A stretch of DNA of 64,000 nt from Polyangiaceae bacterium (lineage in GTDB: Bacteria; Myxococcota_A; Polyangia; Polyangiales; Polyangiaceae): assembly GCA_020633205.1 (NCBI GenBank), contig JACKEB010000013.1, positions 434,001 through 498,000 on the forward strand, read 5' to 3'. The position numbers were made by a program, and so were the translations under genes. The notes under the pieces were generated by a model. It searched no databases and had not been told where the DNA came from. It worked only from the letters and a program-made list of their open reading frames with translations. The first letter of the stretch is position 1. Every line of letters starts with the position of its first letter. Shown in pieces: positions 17,977 through 28,006 of the stretch.

Positions 17977-20900
17977 TCACCCCCGCCGGAGGCCGAGCTG
18001 CGCGCGCAAGCGCAAGTACTCCGGACTGACCGCGAAGCGCACGAGCGCCTTGCTGCGCTCAGCGCGTGTGGCCACCTCATCGCCTTCTTCGGCCTGACGG
18101 AGCACTTGCAGCGCCGTTGGCAGGTCGTCGCAGAGCAAAAAGCCCGCGCGGTCTGCGGTCAGGTCGATACCACGCATCCAGCGCCGCAAGTCGAGCGCGG
18201 CTCCTTGTTGCAACAGCTCACTCACGATCTGACCCAGTGCCTGGCGCCGCTCCTGGGTGAACTTGCGTTCGATGGCGATGCTCGCCCCCTGGGACGCTTC
18301 GGCGATGTCCTTGGACACGGGGAAGCGAGGCGCGAACAGGCGAATGGCACCGGAGAGCCACGCGCGTAGCTCCTTGTGACTCGAGACGAGGTGTCTGACA
18401 TAGAACCCCGGGCGGAAGTAAGTGAGGGCCCGCGCGCTCTCGAAGCTGAAGGTGCGGCTCCTGCCGCGCAGCTCGAGCGCCCCTTGACCGAGCGAGATGC
18501 AGGGTGGTGTCGCGTGCAAGAGGCTCAAGCTGCGCGGGTCGTTGGAGTTCTGATACAGCCTAGGCAGCGTTACCCCGAGGCAACGGGCGTCGTGGCTCAG
18601 CGTGTACACGCCGGGAACTCGCGCCGCCGGGTCAACGCCGTGGTCCTCGCTGTAGCCCAGCTGGTCCAGAGGCGTGCCGCGCACCTCGAGGACCGTGCCT
18701 TGGAGCAAGGCGAGCACCCCGGTTAGCAAGCGATCGGCATCTTCGTGCATCAGCACGCTGAGCCAGTCTTCGTGGTTGAGCTGGCTACTGACCGTGGGTG
18801 GCTCTCCCGGACGGCCCTGGCGGAAGTACGTCGATTCTTCCGGGCTCGCCTGGTTCAGCGCGTACAACGCTTGGGAAACGCACCACGTCGAATCCGAGTC
18901 GCGTTGCCGTGAATACAGCTCGAAGAGTGAGCGATAGATGCTGACCCGGTACGGGTCCTTGGCGAGTACGGCAGCGTGGGTCGCGAGCGCCTTGTCGAGG
19001 TAGCGGGCAGGGTCACGAGCGTAGAGTCGCGCCAGGCGTTCCTGGCGGTGAATGCCGTCTGGTGCGAGCTGAAGCGCAGCGTCGGTGATGGCAATCGCTT
19101 GATCGACGCGTCCGAACTGCTGATCGTAGAGCAGTGCTAGCTCGTCCATCAGCTCGAGCATGCGCGCCTGGTCTCGCGCATCTGACGCGCGCTTGAGCTG
19201 ATCTTTCAGGAGCTCCTTCAGTGCATCGAAGTCTCCCCGTGCGCGCACTACGTCCATGGTGCGCGCCTGCACTCCTTCGAGGCTGGGATCGAGTCGCATC
19301 ACCTCCTGATACAGCTCGAAGGCTTGCTTGAGGTCGTTGAGTTCATCCTGGCACAGGTTCGCTGCGGTCATCAGGTACTTGGCCCGCTGCTTCTGGTCGC
19401 TGACCAGGTCCGCGAGCTCCAGGATCACATCCACGAGGCGTGCCCAGTCTTTCCCTTCGGAATATAGGCGCATCAGCTTGAGCAACACGGCGCGATCGCC
19501 TGGGCGCTTTGAGAGCGCGCTCAAGTAGTTCTGTGTCGCGTACTCACTGTCCGAGAGGCGGTCCGCGGCCACGTCACCGATCTGAACCAAGATCTCGAAG
19601 TGCTCGCTCGAAGGCGCCAGCTGCAGGAGCTCGTACAGCGTCGCCAGCTGTTCGCGGTGCGCGCCCCGCTTGCCTTGGAGTTCGCCCAGCGAGCGCAACG
19701 CCCGGTACTCGTCCGGGTTCTGTTTGAGGGCCTCCCGGAGCTGGGTCTCCGCGGTGTCCAGGTCGCCGCTCTTGAGCGCGCTCTGTCCTACCAGGAGCTT
19801 CAGCTCGGCGCGCTCGTCGGGGTCGAGGCGGACCTCGGGATCGTGGAGCAGCTCCCAGTAGAGTTCAAAAGATTTCCTCGCGGATCCATGCTCCAGGCTG
19901 AGGTCCGCTACGAAGCGTCGTTCGGCCTGGGTGCGAGACAGCTGGAGCAGGCGGTCCGCCTCGGCGACGGCGCTCTCGGCCTGTCCGGTGCGAGCCAGCG
20001 CTTCGGCGTAGTTGCGCTGAAATTCGAGGCGTTGATCCGGGGAGAGCTGGGAGCTACGGCTGAGCAAACTCTCGAGCAGCTTCACCGACTCGGCGAAGTC
20101 CTCGCTCTGGTGGCTGATCCTTACAAGGATGCTGTGGGCTTGGAGGTTCTGGCGATCGAGGTCCAGTGCTCGCCGCGCTTCGGCGTAGGCGCGCTTGCCA
20201 TCTTGCGCTTGCTCCCAGAGCAGTGCCGCGCGGCGAGTGCGGAACGCAGCCTGCTGAGTCGGCTTGAGGTCTTCCTTCAGCGCGCGCTCGTAGATCCCGA
20301 GGGCAGATTCGAGTTCTCCCCGGGCGACGTACGCGGTCTCCAATGACTCCAGCACTTCGGCGTGGGTCGGCTCGGCCTGCAGGGCGAGCTCGTAGCGGGA
20401 GATCGCGAGATCACCGTCGCCGCGGTCTTCCAGCAGGCGCGCGGCGCTGACGTAGTGGCGCGCGCGTTCTGCGGGCGTCTCGGCCTTCTTCGCTAGCGCT
20501 TCAACCGCCTCTAGCGCTTGGTGCGAGTCTCCGCTGCGCGCGCGGAGCTCTGCTAGCGCGCTGAGGGCCTGAGTGTTACCGGGGTCGAGCTCGAGCACCT
20601 GTTCATAGGCGAAGATCGCGCGGTCCTCGACCTGCGCCTTTTCCGCTAGGATTTGAGCAAGCTCGAGCCCAAGGCGCACGCGGTCGGCCTTCTGGGTGGC
20701 GGCGTCCAGACGACGCTCGTACACGATGGCGACGTCGCTCCAGCGCTCGAGTGCGGTGTAGTGGGTGACCAGCGCGGTCAGCGCATCTTGGTGGTTCGGT
20801 TCTAGATCCAGGAGGTTTTCGAGAGCATCCGCTGCGCGCGCGTGATCCAGGAACTCTTCGCCGTGGATAGCGGCGACGCGTGACCACAGCGTGGTCTTCT

Positions 20901-23385
20901 GGCGCGGCGTCACCGAGACCCTCAGTTGAAGCTCCAGGTTTGTCAGCAGGTCTGTCCAGCGCTCGAACTGGGAGTAGAGCCGATCGGCGCCTTTCAGCGC
21001 GTCGATGTGGGTGGGGTCTACTTCGATCACCGACTCATAGGCTTCCAAGGCCCGAGCGGGATTTTTCAGGGCGAACTCGCAGACGTCCGCCACCGCCAGC
21101 AACAGCTCGACACGCTCTTCCGGAGCAGCGAGTTTCAAGCGCCGCTCGAGCACCACGAGGCGCTCGGCGTGGCGACCCGCAGAAGCGTACAGATGATCGA
21201 GTCCGGCGCACGCGGCGGGGTGGTGGGGATCTTCCTCCAGGACCTGCTCGAACAACGCGCGGGCGCTCTCGGCGTCGTTCATCTCGGTGGCCAAGAGTTC
21301 CGCCGCTTGGGCGCGGAAGTCTCGCGCCTCAGCGGGAGTGGCAGCGGCGTCGGCGCGGGCGGTGAGTACCATTCCGAGCTCAGGCCACTGCCGAGCTTGG
21401 CGGTAGAGCTGGGTCATGCCTTCGAGCGCCACCGAGTTGGCTGGATCGAGCGCGATCGCTTGTTGGTAGCAGGGGAGCCCGAGATCTGGACGGCTGAGCT
21501 GCTTGCTGTACCAGGCGCCGAGGCGGTTGAGCAGCGCGACGCGCGCCTCTGCCGGTTGGTCGCTGCTCAATGCGTCGACCAGGCTCTGCACCCCTTCGGT
21601 CCACGCCTCCGCGCGCTTCCCCGCTAGCCGCTCCACTTCATCGGCGTACTCGCTTGAGAGCGGATCTTCTGCAAACGCCTGAGCGAACGCCACCAGCGCT
21701 TGGGTCGCGTCATCCAGATCGTTCTTGTAGATGCGGCCGATCTCGGCGAGTGCTTGTGCGCGCTCACTGGGGCTCGTCGCGAGTTCGCGACGCTCTAGCA
21801 GCATCTCGATCAAGGCTTCGTGCTTGCCGAGGCGACGGCGTACGCGCTCCAGGGCGGCGAGGGCGGGACCATCGGCCGCGTCCGCTTCCACGATGCGCGC
21901 GTAGCAGCTCTCGGCCTTTTCGAGGTCGCCGCTCGCTGTCTCGAATATCATTGCCGCGCGGAATAAAAGGCGTTTCTGGGCGGTGCGCGAGCCGCGAGAG
22001 AGGCTCGCGGCAAGACTCGACGCGACCCACACCAGACCATCCGCGATACGCCCAGGATCTGCACCCTGGTCGACAGCGCCTTCCACCGCCGCGAGCAAAT
22101 CCTCGGAGCCTGGGTTTTCGAGCAAGGCGCTCAAGCGCTGCTGAATTTCGGCTTCTGCGATCTGGTAGGCGGCGGGCACCTGGGCACGGCGTCCAGCGCG
22201 CTCCAGGGCGTCGATGACCTCTCGCGCGTTCCGGGGCCGGCGCTCGGGGTTGCGATCCATCAGCGCCGCAATCAAGTCGCTGATGGCTGTGGGAACACTG
22301 CCGGCGGCCGCGACCCGCGCCAGCGCCGGAGGATCCTGAGTCAAGCGCTCGAACAGCCCCTGGGCGCTACGAGTCGCGTAGGGGGGGCGACCGCTCATCA
22401 GCTCGTAGGCGAGCGCACCGACAGCGTAGAGGTCGCTGCGCGTATCGGGTACGTGCCCCTGGATCTGTTCTGGCGCCAGTCCGTAGCAAAGCAGATCCAG
22501 GCGGTCACGGCCCCATCCCGGGATGGACGCAACCAGGAAGCTCGAGCCTGCGCCGAGCGCCATCAACGACGGAGCCGACTGAGAACCCTCGTTGAGCAAC
22601 ACGTTCTGTAGCGTCAGAAAGCCATGCGCCGTCGCTGCATCGTGCAAGGCAGCCACAGCATCGAGCAAGGCGTGCAAGATCCAGCGAGCACCCTCAAAGC
22701 CTCGCGGGCCGTGCAACGTCAGCGACTCCGCCAACGACATACCGACGAAGTGATCCTGGATGACCACCATGTGTTCCCCCAGCGGGCCCGCGAGCACACG
22801 GCGCGGGAGCGCGGGGTGGGGGATGCTGCCGCTGATACGCGCCGTGGTCAGGAAGCGCTGCAGGCCACGGCGGTCGAAGGTTGCTTCAGGGCGCAGTACC
22901 GAGAGCCGGCGCTTGCGTCCTGCTTGGGCAGCCAGCTGGCGCAAGTCCAGGTTGCCCGTGAGTTCGACGAGGTTCCGCTCGCGAGTGATCGTGTCTTCTT
23001 TTGGTGGCGTCGTGGGATCTTCGCCACCCTGGGCGGCCTCGACCAAGTAGCTGGTCTCGATGGCTGTTTCCCTGAGGATTTCAGCCACGCGATAGTCACC
23101 CAGGCGCGAACCTACCGGCAGACTCGGCGCTCCGGAGAGACCAAGGCGGCGCAGGCCTTCGAGCTTCTGACGCGCATCGGGGCGCTGCGCCGAGACGGCG
23201 TCGCACAGCGCTTCCACGGCGTCCAAGGCGAGGGCCCGCAGCACCAGAGCGCGAGCAAACGAGCCCAGGCTCTCCTCTCCCCCAATCGAGCTTGGATCCA
23301 GCCCCATCAGGTTTTGACTGAGCTCTTGGAGCTCAACCAACTCGAAGCGACTCTCCAGCTCCGCGATCAGCTGTGTGGTGTTCAT
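17977..23385 (-). CDS. Giant TPR protein with N-terminal Ser/Thr pseudokinase domain
   Basis: The product is 1802 residues. Residues 1-80 are an acidic helical region. Residues about 95-400 have the outline of a Hanks-type kinase but key residues are missing. The catalytic loop, normally HRDLKxxN, reads HGFLTLQN at 254-261 with no Asp. The DFG position reads ALGAGSS. The VAIK Lys is not evident (the strand reads LSVLRPEA). By contrast the APEQ (304-307) and SDLYAVGALAYELM segment, which hold the fold together, are intact. From about 430 to 1480 the protein is a long series of TPR-like helices (repeats of ALxALAxLY and similar). The last 320 residues are a separate domain I cannot name. It is probably a cytosolic scaffold. 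The neighbouring heparinase gene lies 161 bases upstream on the same strand. Confidence 0.8.
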   Translation of the reverse strand: MNTTQLIAELESRFELVELQELSQNLMGLDPSSIGGEESLGSFARALVLRALALDAVEALCDAVSAQRPDARQKLEGLRRLGLSGAPSLPVGSRLGDYRVAEILRETAIETSYLVEAAQGGEDPTTPPKEDTITRERNLVELTGNLDLRQLAAQAGRKRRLSVLRPEATFDRRGLQRFLTTARISGSIPHPALPRRVLAGPLGEHMVVIQDHFVGMSLAESLTLHGPRGFEGARWILHALLDAVAALHDAATAHGFLTLQNVLLNEGSQSAPSLMALGAGSSFLVASIPGWGRDRLDLLCYGLAPEQIQGHVPDTRSDLYAVGALAYELMSGRPPYATRSAQGLFERLTQDPPALARVAAAGSVPTAISDLIAALMDRNPERRPRNAREVIDALERAGRRAQVPAAYQIAEAEIQQRLSALLENPGSEDLLAAVEGAVDQGADPGRIADGLVWVASSLAASLSRGSRTAQKRLLFRAAMIFETASGDLEKAESCYARIVEADAADGPALAALERVRRRLGKHEALIEMLLERRELATSPSERAQALAEIGRIYKNDLDDATQALVAFAQAFAEDPLSSEYADEVERLAGKRAEAWTEGVQSLVDALSSDQPAEARVALLNRLGAWYSKQLSRPDLGLPCYQQAIALDPANSVALEGMTQLYRQARQWPELGMVLTARADAAATPAEARDFRAQAAELLATEMNDAESARALFEQVLEEDPHHPAACAGLDHLYASAGRHAERLVVLERRLKLAAPEERVELLLAVADVCEFALKNPARALEAYESVIEVDPTHIDALKGADRLYSQFERWTDLLTNLELQLRVSVTPRQKTTLWSRVAAIHGEEFLDHARAADALENLLDLEPNHQDALTALVTHYTALERWSDVAIVYERRLDAATQKADRVRLGLELAQILAEKAQVEDRAIFAYEQVLELDPGNTQALSALAELRARSGDSHQALEAVEALAKKAETPAERARHYVSAARLLEDRGDGDLAISRYELALQAEPTHAEVLESLETAYVARGELESALGIYERALKEDLKPTQQAAFRTRRAALLWEQAQDGKRAYAEARRALDLDRQNLQAHSILVRISHQSEDFAESVKLLESLLSRSSQLSPDQRLEFQRNYAEALARTGQAESAVAEADRLLQLSRTQAERRFVADLSLEHGSARKSFELYWELLHDPEVRLDPDERAELKLLVGQSALKSGDLDTAETQLREALKQNPDEYRALRSLGELQGKRGAHREQLATLYELLQLAPSSEHFEILVQIGDVAADRLSDSEYATQNYLSALSKRPGDRAVLLKLMRLYSEGKDWARLVDVILELADLVSDQKQRAKYLMTAANLCQDELNDLKQAFELYQEVMRLDPSLEGVQARTMDVVRARGDFDALKELLKDQLKRASDARDQARMLELMDELALLYDQQFGRVDQAIAITDAALQLAPDGIHRQERLARLYARDPARYLDKALATHAAVLAKDPYRVSIYRSLFELYSRQRDSDSTWCVSQALYALNQASPEESTYFRQGRPGEPPTVSSQLNHEDWLSVLMHEDADRLLTGVLALLQGTVLEVRGTPLDQLGYSEDHGVDPAARVPGVYTLSHDARCLGVTLPRLYQNSNDPRSLSLLHATPPCISLGQGALELRGRSRTFSFESARALTYFRPGFYVRHLVSSHKELRAWLSGAIRLFAPRFPVSKDIAEASQGASIAIERKFTQERRQALGQIVSELLQQGAALDLRRWMRGIDLTADRAGFLLCDDLPTALQVLRQAEEGDEVATRAERSKALVRFAVSPEYLRLRAQLGLRRG

Positions 23386-23546
23386 TGTGTGGCTACCGCT
23401 AATGACCAGCCCGCTTTACGCGGTCGGGCGCTCTCCCGGGGGCATCGTACAGGCAACCAGCGCACTGCCCGCTCAGAAAGCGGTGAGCTACGACGCGTCA
23501 AATGCGAGGCAGCGGCCAGGAACGCGAACAGCTCACGACGCGCCGC

Positions 23547-26117
23547 TCAGGGCACAGCGAAGCGTATGACGCCCGCGTCATCGCTCTTCACGCCGCTCCC
23601 AGGCTCGATGCTCAGGACGAGGGCGTCGCCGGACTTCTTGGTTCCCAGCTTGAAGTCGCTGTTCGGCTTCAACCCTGCAACGAAGATGAGCTTGGTCTGG
23701 GCCGGCACGCTGAAGTTTGCCTTGGGCGCATCGCGCTTGGTCGAGAACGCGACCGCCGAAGGCCCTAGGCTTGCGCCCACGAATTCATCCCCTTGACCCT
23801 GCTTGAAGCGTTCGGGCTTCAACGGCGAGTCCGCGACCTGGAGCACGTGCAGGAACTGCTGCTGCTTCTCTTTCGAGCCCGCCTCGGTGAGCAAATCGAA
23901 CAGCATGGTCTCGCCGGAAGCCGGCTTCGACTCCCAGTCGTCGGTGACCTTGTAAGCCTCGGCACGGAGCTTGGCGTTCTCCGGCAAGAGCGCGCTGACG
24001 CGCACGTGCTGGCCACCCGGGGTCGTGACGTCAGCATGATCGCCTTCTACCTTGGGCAACGCCTCGAAGTGGAGCCAAGCTTGTTTGAATTGCTCCGCGC
24101 GCGCTGTGCGTACAGCGTCGTAGAAGACGATGGTGCTCGGTTCGAGCCATACCAGGTGGCGTTCCACCGCTTCGACGTCCTTCACGCCTTCGTACGCAGA
24201 GTTGTACATCCCGCCCATGCTGCAGTGGGTGGATACGTAGTCATTGCCAATGAAGGCACGCATCACCGGATCTCCGGTGTGCCCGAGTGCCCACTGGGAC
24301 CCGGACTCCCAGAGCCCGCGTCGCCGCTTGTCTTCGTGGTGATCGGGCTTCGAGTTTTCCACGGCCAGCGTGTTGTGGGAGAGCGAGCGCTCGAACACAC
24401 CGCCGTAGCCGACGCGCTCTTTGCTGATCCACTCGCCCTTCAGGTACAAACCGAAGTCGCCGGCGTCGCCGTGCTGGTGGTCGATCTCCGCCCAGCCGCA
24501 GTTGAAGTTGAACCAAGCGGCGTCGGGCTTCCAGCTCTGGCGAACGGCGAGCCGTCCGGTGCCGCTCGCGAGGTGGTGCGGCGGTAGCTTACCGCGCGGA
24601 TCTTCCGCAGGCTTGGCCTTGGGATCGTAGAGCAGGAAGTAGAGAATCGCCTGACGGAAGGGCACCGAGCCGCCCTCGGCGCTGGCGCGCTTGTTCAGGT
24701 ACTCGGCGCCACCGGCGGGTGTGTACTTTTGAATCCAGCGTGTCTGATCGTAGAGGGCCTGCTCACCGCGTAGCCTCGCGCTGATTCCGAGCGGAATGAA
24801 CGAGTCGGCGAAATCGAAGAGCTCGTAGACCTCGCCATCGCCGGTCCATGCCGGGAGGTAAACCTGCGTACCGCTGCGTTGACTCTTTACGGTCCGCGGG
24901 CTGAGGGCGTTCAGGTAGGCCGGGACAAGCTCCTGCCAGAATGGGTTCTTCCAGCGCAAGACCTGCGTCCCGTAGCGCTCCTCGTTTGCTTCTCCAGCGG
25001 TCTCCAAGGCCAAATAGAGCTGCAGCAGGAAGGCTAGGCTGCGCGGGGCGTACTCGAAACCCTCAGGAGCGATGCCGCCCTTGGCGTCGTTCCGCAACAC
25101 GGAGTCGGAGACGTAAAGCCAGGCGCCGGTTACGTTCTGCAAGTAGTCACGAAGACAGGGATACTGACGACCTGCGTCGGGCTCTTTGGGATCGTCGGCT
25201 GCGTCCAGAGCCAGCGCCATTAGCCCAAGATTCCGCGCGTGCGCCGTGTAGAAGTTGTTCGCGCCGTAGCGCCTCGCTTTGCGGTCCTTCAGGAGCACCG
25301 GGTCGTTCAGCTTCCCCACTGGCTCTGGGTGGTTGTAGTCGGTCACGGTGGCCTTCAGCTGCTCTTCGGCCCAACGCAAAAATACCGTGCGGATAAGTGC
25401 CTTGTCCTCCTTGGAGAGGTAGGGGTAGATCCAGTCGACAGTGAGCGGAAACGCTTCTCCCGCCCAACGGGAACGATCCGCCACACTGAAACGCGGTTCG
25501 GCGAGGGGATCGTCCTGCTTGTTCGCTTTGACGCGAGCGAGCATCGGGAGCAATACGCTCTTGGCCCGCTCCGCGTAGGCCCTGGCCTCGCCAGCGTCCT
25601 TTTGGAGCAGGGAGGCAAAGGCTAGGACCATCGCGGTCTGCTCACAGTAGCGGCCCTGGTAGGCGCACTGGTCGCTGCTTGGCATCCGCTTTTCGTCGAC
25701 GTCCTGCTTGGCCTGTTCAATGACCGGACGCAGCCCTTGGGCGTAGATCGGGTTGTCAGGTGTGGCCCAGCTCCTCAGCTGGTCGAGATCCTGCTGGCGC
25801 ACCCAGAGCCTCGGGTGCGTGGTGGTTGCGGGAGGGAGTTCCTGTACCGTCGTGGGTCCAGGCTTTTCCACGTGGGTAAGCTGAGCCGGAGGCGGCGTGT
25901 CGGCCCCGCTGTCCCCGCCCGAGCGCTTGCACGAGCTGCAGCCGACGATCACTCCCAGGGCGAGCGCGCCGAACGTCGAGGCGGAAACACCCGCGGAGAC
26001 AAACTTTGGAAGCTTGGTGGTACGTCGCGAGAGCGTGGGTGTGGCGGACCGCGGCGCGCGCCTGCGTTGGCGGTCGCTGCCGAGCGTGGGCGGCGCTGGC
26101 GGCCGTTCCGGAGTCAT
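23547..26117 (-). CDS. Heparinase II/III-like lipoprotein (polysaccharide lyase)
   Basis: From the ATG ending at 26117 the product is 856 residues; the frame extends to 26183. A hydrophobic segment ending LGVIVGCSSC suggests a lipoprotein after an unusually long basic N-terminal tail. The mature protein begins with HPRLWVRQQDL, a common entry into the alpha/alpha-toroid of PL8/PL21-like lyases. It contains the heparinase II/III C-terminal signature region around FNCGWAEIDHQHGDAGDFGLYL and SLSHNTLAVEN (key residues His and Asn). Enzymes of this type cleave uronate-containing polysaccharides by beta-elimination. It lies just outside the exopolysaccharide genes, so it may trim or recycle the polymer made there. 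The substrate is inferred. Confidence 0.75.
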   Translation of the reverse strand: MTPERPPAPPTLGSDRQRRRAPRSATPTLSRRTTKLPKFVSAGVSASTFGALALGVIVGCSSCKRSGGDSGADTPPPAQLTHVEKPGPTTVQELPPATTTHPRLWVRQQDLDQLRSWATPDNPIYAQGLRPVIEQAKQDVDEKRMPSSDQCAYQGRYCEQTAMVLAFASLLQKDAGEARAYAERAKSVLLPMLARVKANKQDDPLAEPRFSVADRSRWAGEAFPLTVDWIYPYLSKEDKALIRTVFLRWAEEQLKATVTDYNHPEPVGKLNDPVLLKDRKARRYGANNFYTAHARNLGLMALALDAADDPKEPDAGRQYPCLRDYLQNVTGAWLYVSDSVLRNDAKGGIAPEGFEYAPRSLAFLLQLYLALETAGEANEERYGTQVLRWKNPFWQELVPAYLNALSPRTVKSQRSGTQVYLPAWTGDGEVYELFDFADSFIPLGISARLRGEQALYDQTRWIQKYTPAGGAEYLNKRASAEGGSVPFRQAILYFLLYDPKAKPAEDPRGKLPPHHLASGTGRLAVRQSWKPDAAWFNFNCGWAEIDHQHGDAGDFGLYLKGEWISKERVGYGGVFERSLSHNTLAVENSKPDHHEDKRRRGLWESGSQWALGHTGDPVMRAFIGNDYVSTHCSMGGMYNSAYEGVKDVEAVERHLVWLEPSTIVFYDAVRTARAEQFKQAWLHFEALPKVEGDHADVTTPGGQHVRVSALLPENAKLRAEAYKVTDDWESKPASGETMLFDLLTEAGSKEKQQQFLHVLQVADSPLKPERFKQGQGDEFVGASLGPSAVAFSTKRDAPKANFSVPAQTKLIFVAGLKPNSDFKLGTKKSGDALVLSIEPGSGVKSDDAGVIRFAVP

Positions 26118-26364
26118 GTGGGATGTATAAGGGATCAGGGCCGGTAGCGTGAGAGCAACGGGCTGCGCGATTTCGTGGGCCATTGCGTCGCTTTTCTCGC
26201 TGGTTGAGCCGTTCGTGCCTCCGCAGGCGGTCTCGGCACTCTGACCTGCTTCTTCTTCGCGTGGCCTGGACCCGCTGCTATATGATGAACGGACTGCCCG
26301 CAGGACGGTGTGCGGGTGTTCGGTGGTCGCGCCGCTCTCGGCGTGTAAGGACGATCTAGCTCGG

Positions 26365-27825
26365 ATGCCCCCCAGCGACTCACAGGGAGGAAATCAACGC
26401 GGCGTTGCTCAGACGCCTGAGCGATCACGTCACGGCACCCTGGTGGTGGAGCCTCAGGATCAGCCCGACGCCGTGCCGGAGAAGCTCACCCCGGCCCCCG
26501 TCCGCTCCTTGAGTTCCAAGCCGCCGCCAGCGCCAGCCGCCTCGCGCTACCGCACTCATGTGGGGATTGGCGTGCCCACGCCGGAGCCCATGCCGGCCGT
26601 GCCTCCGGCGCCGCGTCCGGCAGCTGGAGCGCCACCGCCCCCAAGCACTCGCGGTGTTCCGCCCGCCAATCCAGGCGCGCTGCAACCCATCCGTCCGGCG
26701 CCCATGCAAGCGCCGAAGTCGAGTGCACCGGGCTCGAGCGCGCCCCGTCTCAGCACGCCGAAGTCCAGCGCGCCGGGCAACATGCCCTTCACCGCCGAGG
26801 ACGAAGATGAAGCGACGGTCGTGATGGACCGCTCCGTCGCAGAGGCAGGTCGCTACAGTCTGGTTCCCGGACAGGATGGACGCCTCCATCCGAGCTCGCA
26901 TCCACCGCGGCCCGCTGCGGGTACGCCGATCACGCCGTTTGTCAGCCCGGTTCCCCCGGCCAGTCCGGCCCCGCTGATGCAACCGACGCCCACCATCCCG
27001 GACAATCCAAAGCCACAGCCGCCGGAGCGCAAGCGCAGCTTCACCCCGACTCAGGTGGGGATGGCGCCCTTCGAGGAAGAGGAAGAGCCCCGCGCGAAGC
27101 AGCCTTCGGTAGCCGATTTGCTCGAGTCAGAGCTTGCCGCTCACGGGCTCGCAACGCCTGGCCCCACGGAGGTTGCCCCAGGTGCGGCGGCGTTGGACGC
27201 CAGCCCAAGCGGCAGTCACGTGGTTGCACCGGATGCAACCGGCCCTCGGCAAGCGATGGGTTCGATGGTCGATGGGTTCGGTCAACACAAGGCCTACGAC
27301 CCAACGCGCGCCTATCCGGAGCTGCCAAGCGCAGCGCCCTATGAGCCCAGCCCGGCCTCCATGCAGGGTGCTCGGAGCGACGTCAGGGTCAACAAGTGGC
27401 TCTACCGCGCCGCAGTCTTTGGTGGCTTGATCCTGAGCATTGCGCTGGGGGTCGTTCCGATCCTGAAGCCAAGTCTTGCGCTGGTCGGCGCCGCCGCGCC
27501 CCTCGGCTTGTTCATCGGTTGGATCAGCCAGTTCGTGCTGCTCTACAAGTGCTGGAAGTCGATTCAGGACGGCAACGCCCGCACCACACCCGGTAAGGCC
27601 GTCGGCTTGCTCTTCGTGCCTCTCTTCAATATCTACTGGGTGTTCAACGTGCTCCCAGGCTTTGCGACGGACTTCAATCGCTACATCCAGCGCCATCGCG
27701 TGGATGCGCCACCGCTGAGCCAGAACCTGATCCTCGCGGCAATGGTCGTGCCGGGTCTCGGCGCGCTTCTGTGGTGGATCGTTATCGGGAAGCTGTGCGA
27801 CGGTGTGAACGCCCTGCGGCGCTAG
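26365..27825 (+). CDS. Proline-rich cytoplasmic region fused to a four-helix membrane domain
   Basis: The ATG at 26365 gives 486 residues. The first ~340 are low-complexity and Pro/Ala/Ser-rich, broken by an acidic motif EDEDEATVVMDRS. The last ~145 residues hold four hydrophobic helices with a DUF4328-like flavour (YKCWKSIQDG after helix 2, LFNIYWVF, and a final KLCDGVNALR). The membrane part of such proteins is a small integral module with no known activity. The ATVVMDRS-type motif is also seen in myxobacterial regulatory proteins near kinases. The gene is divergent from the heparinase gene. About 250 bases lie between, including a TATATGAT stretch at 26279 that could be a -10 element. Confidence 0.6.
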   Translation: MPPSDSQGGNQRGVAQTPERSRHGTLVVEPQDQPDAVPEKLTPAPVRSLSSKPPPAPAASRYRTHVGIGVPTPEPMPAVPPAPRPAAGAPPPPSTRGVPPANPGALQPIRPAPMQAPKSSAPGSSAPRLSTPKSSAPGNMPFTAEDEDEATVVMDRSVAEAGRYSLVPGQDGRLHPSSHPPRPAAGTPITPFVSPVPPASPAPLMQPTPTIPDNPKPQPPERKRSFTPTQVGMAPFEEEEEPRAKQPSVADLLESELAAHGLATPGPTEVAPGAAALDASPSGSHVVAPDATGPRQAMGSMVDGFGQHKAYDPTRAYPELPSAAPYEPSPASMQGARSDVRVNKWLYRAAVFGGLILSIALGVVPILKPSLALVGAAAPLGLFIGWISQFVLLYKCWKSIQDGNARTTPGKAVGLLFVPLFNIYWVFNVLPGFATDFNRYIQRHRVDAPPLSQNLILAAMVVPGLGALLWWIVIGKLCDGVNALRR

Positions 27826-27857
27826 ACGTTCTGCTTGGCACATCCCTCAACGTTGCT

Positions 27858-27872
27858 CCTCCCCCAAAAAAA
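27858..27872 (+). repeat. Copy 3 of the 3' C-rich/A-rich element, left arm of a long inverted repeat
   Basis: CCTCCCCCAAAAAAA lies about 33 bases after the stop of the membrane-protein gene. It is complementary to the opposite-strand copy at 27952-27969, so the two can pair around the central hairpin. Confidence 0.55.
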
Positions 27873-27896
27873 CGGGCAGTTCTGGCAGGGCGCGCG

Positions 27897-27931
27897 AAAA
27901 AGCCCTCGGGATCAAGCTTGATTCGAGGGCC
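27897..27931 (-). terminator. Intrinsic terminator of the wza-like gene
   Basis: GCCCTCG at 27902-27908 pairs with CGAGGGC at 27924-27930, and the centre ATCAAGCTTGAT is itself a perfect palindrome. On the minus strand the stem is followed at once by TTTTT, as in a Rho-independent terminator. It lies about 75 bases beyond the wza-like stop. The plus strand has no T-run after the stem. Confidence 0.7.
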
Positions 27932-27951
27932 TTGGCGCCACCTTTTGCGGC

Positions 27952-27969
27952 TTTCTTTTGGGGGAGAGG
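27952..27969 (-). repeat. Copy 4 of the 3' C-rich/A-rich element
   Basis: On the minus strand this reads CCTCTCCCCCAAAAGAAA, identical over 18 bases to the copy at 8839-8856, and lies 38 bases after the wza-like stop. Confidence 0.6.
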
Positions 27970-28006
27970 TGCGGCTTGGCTGCGCCGCAGCGGCTATCGC
28001 TCGCCC

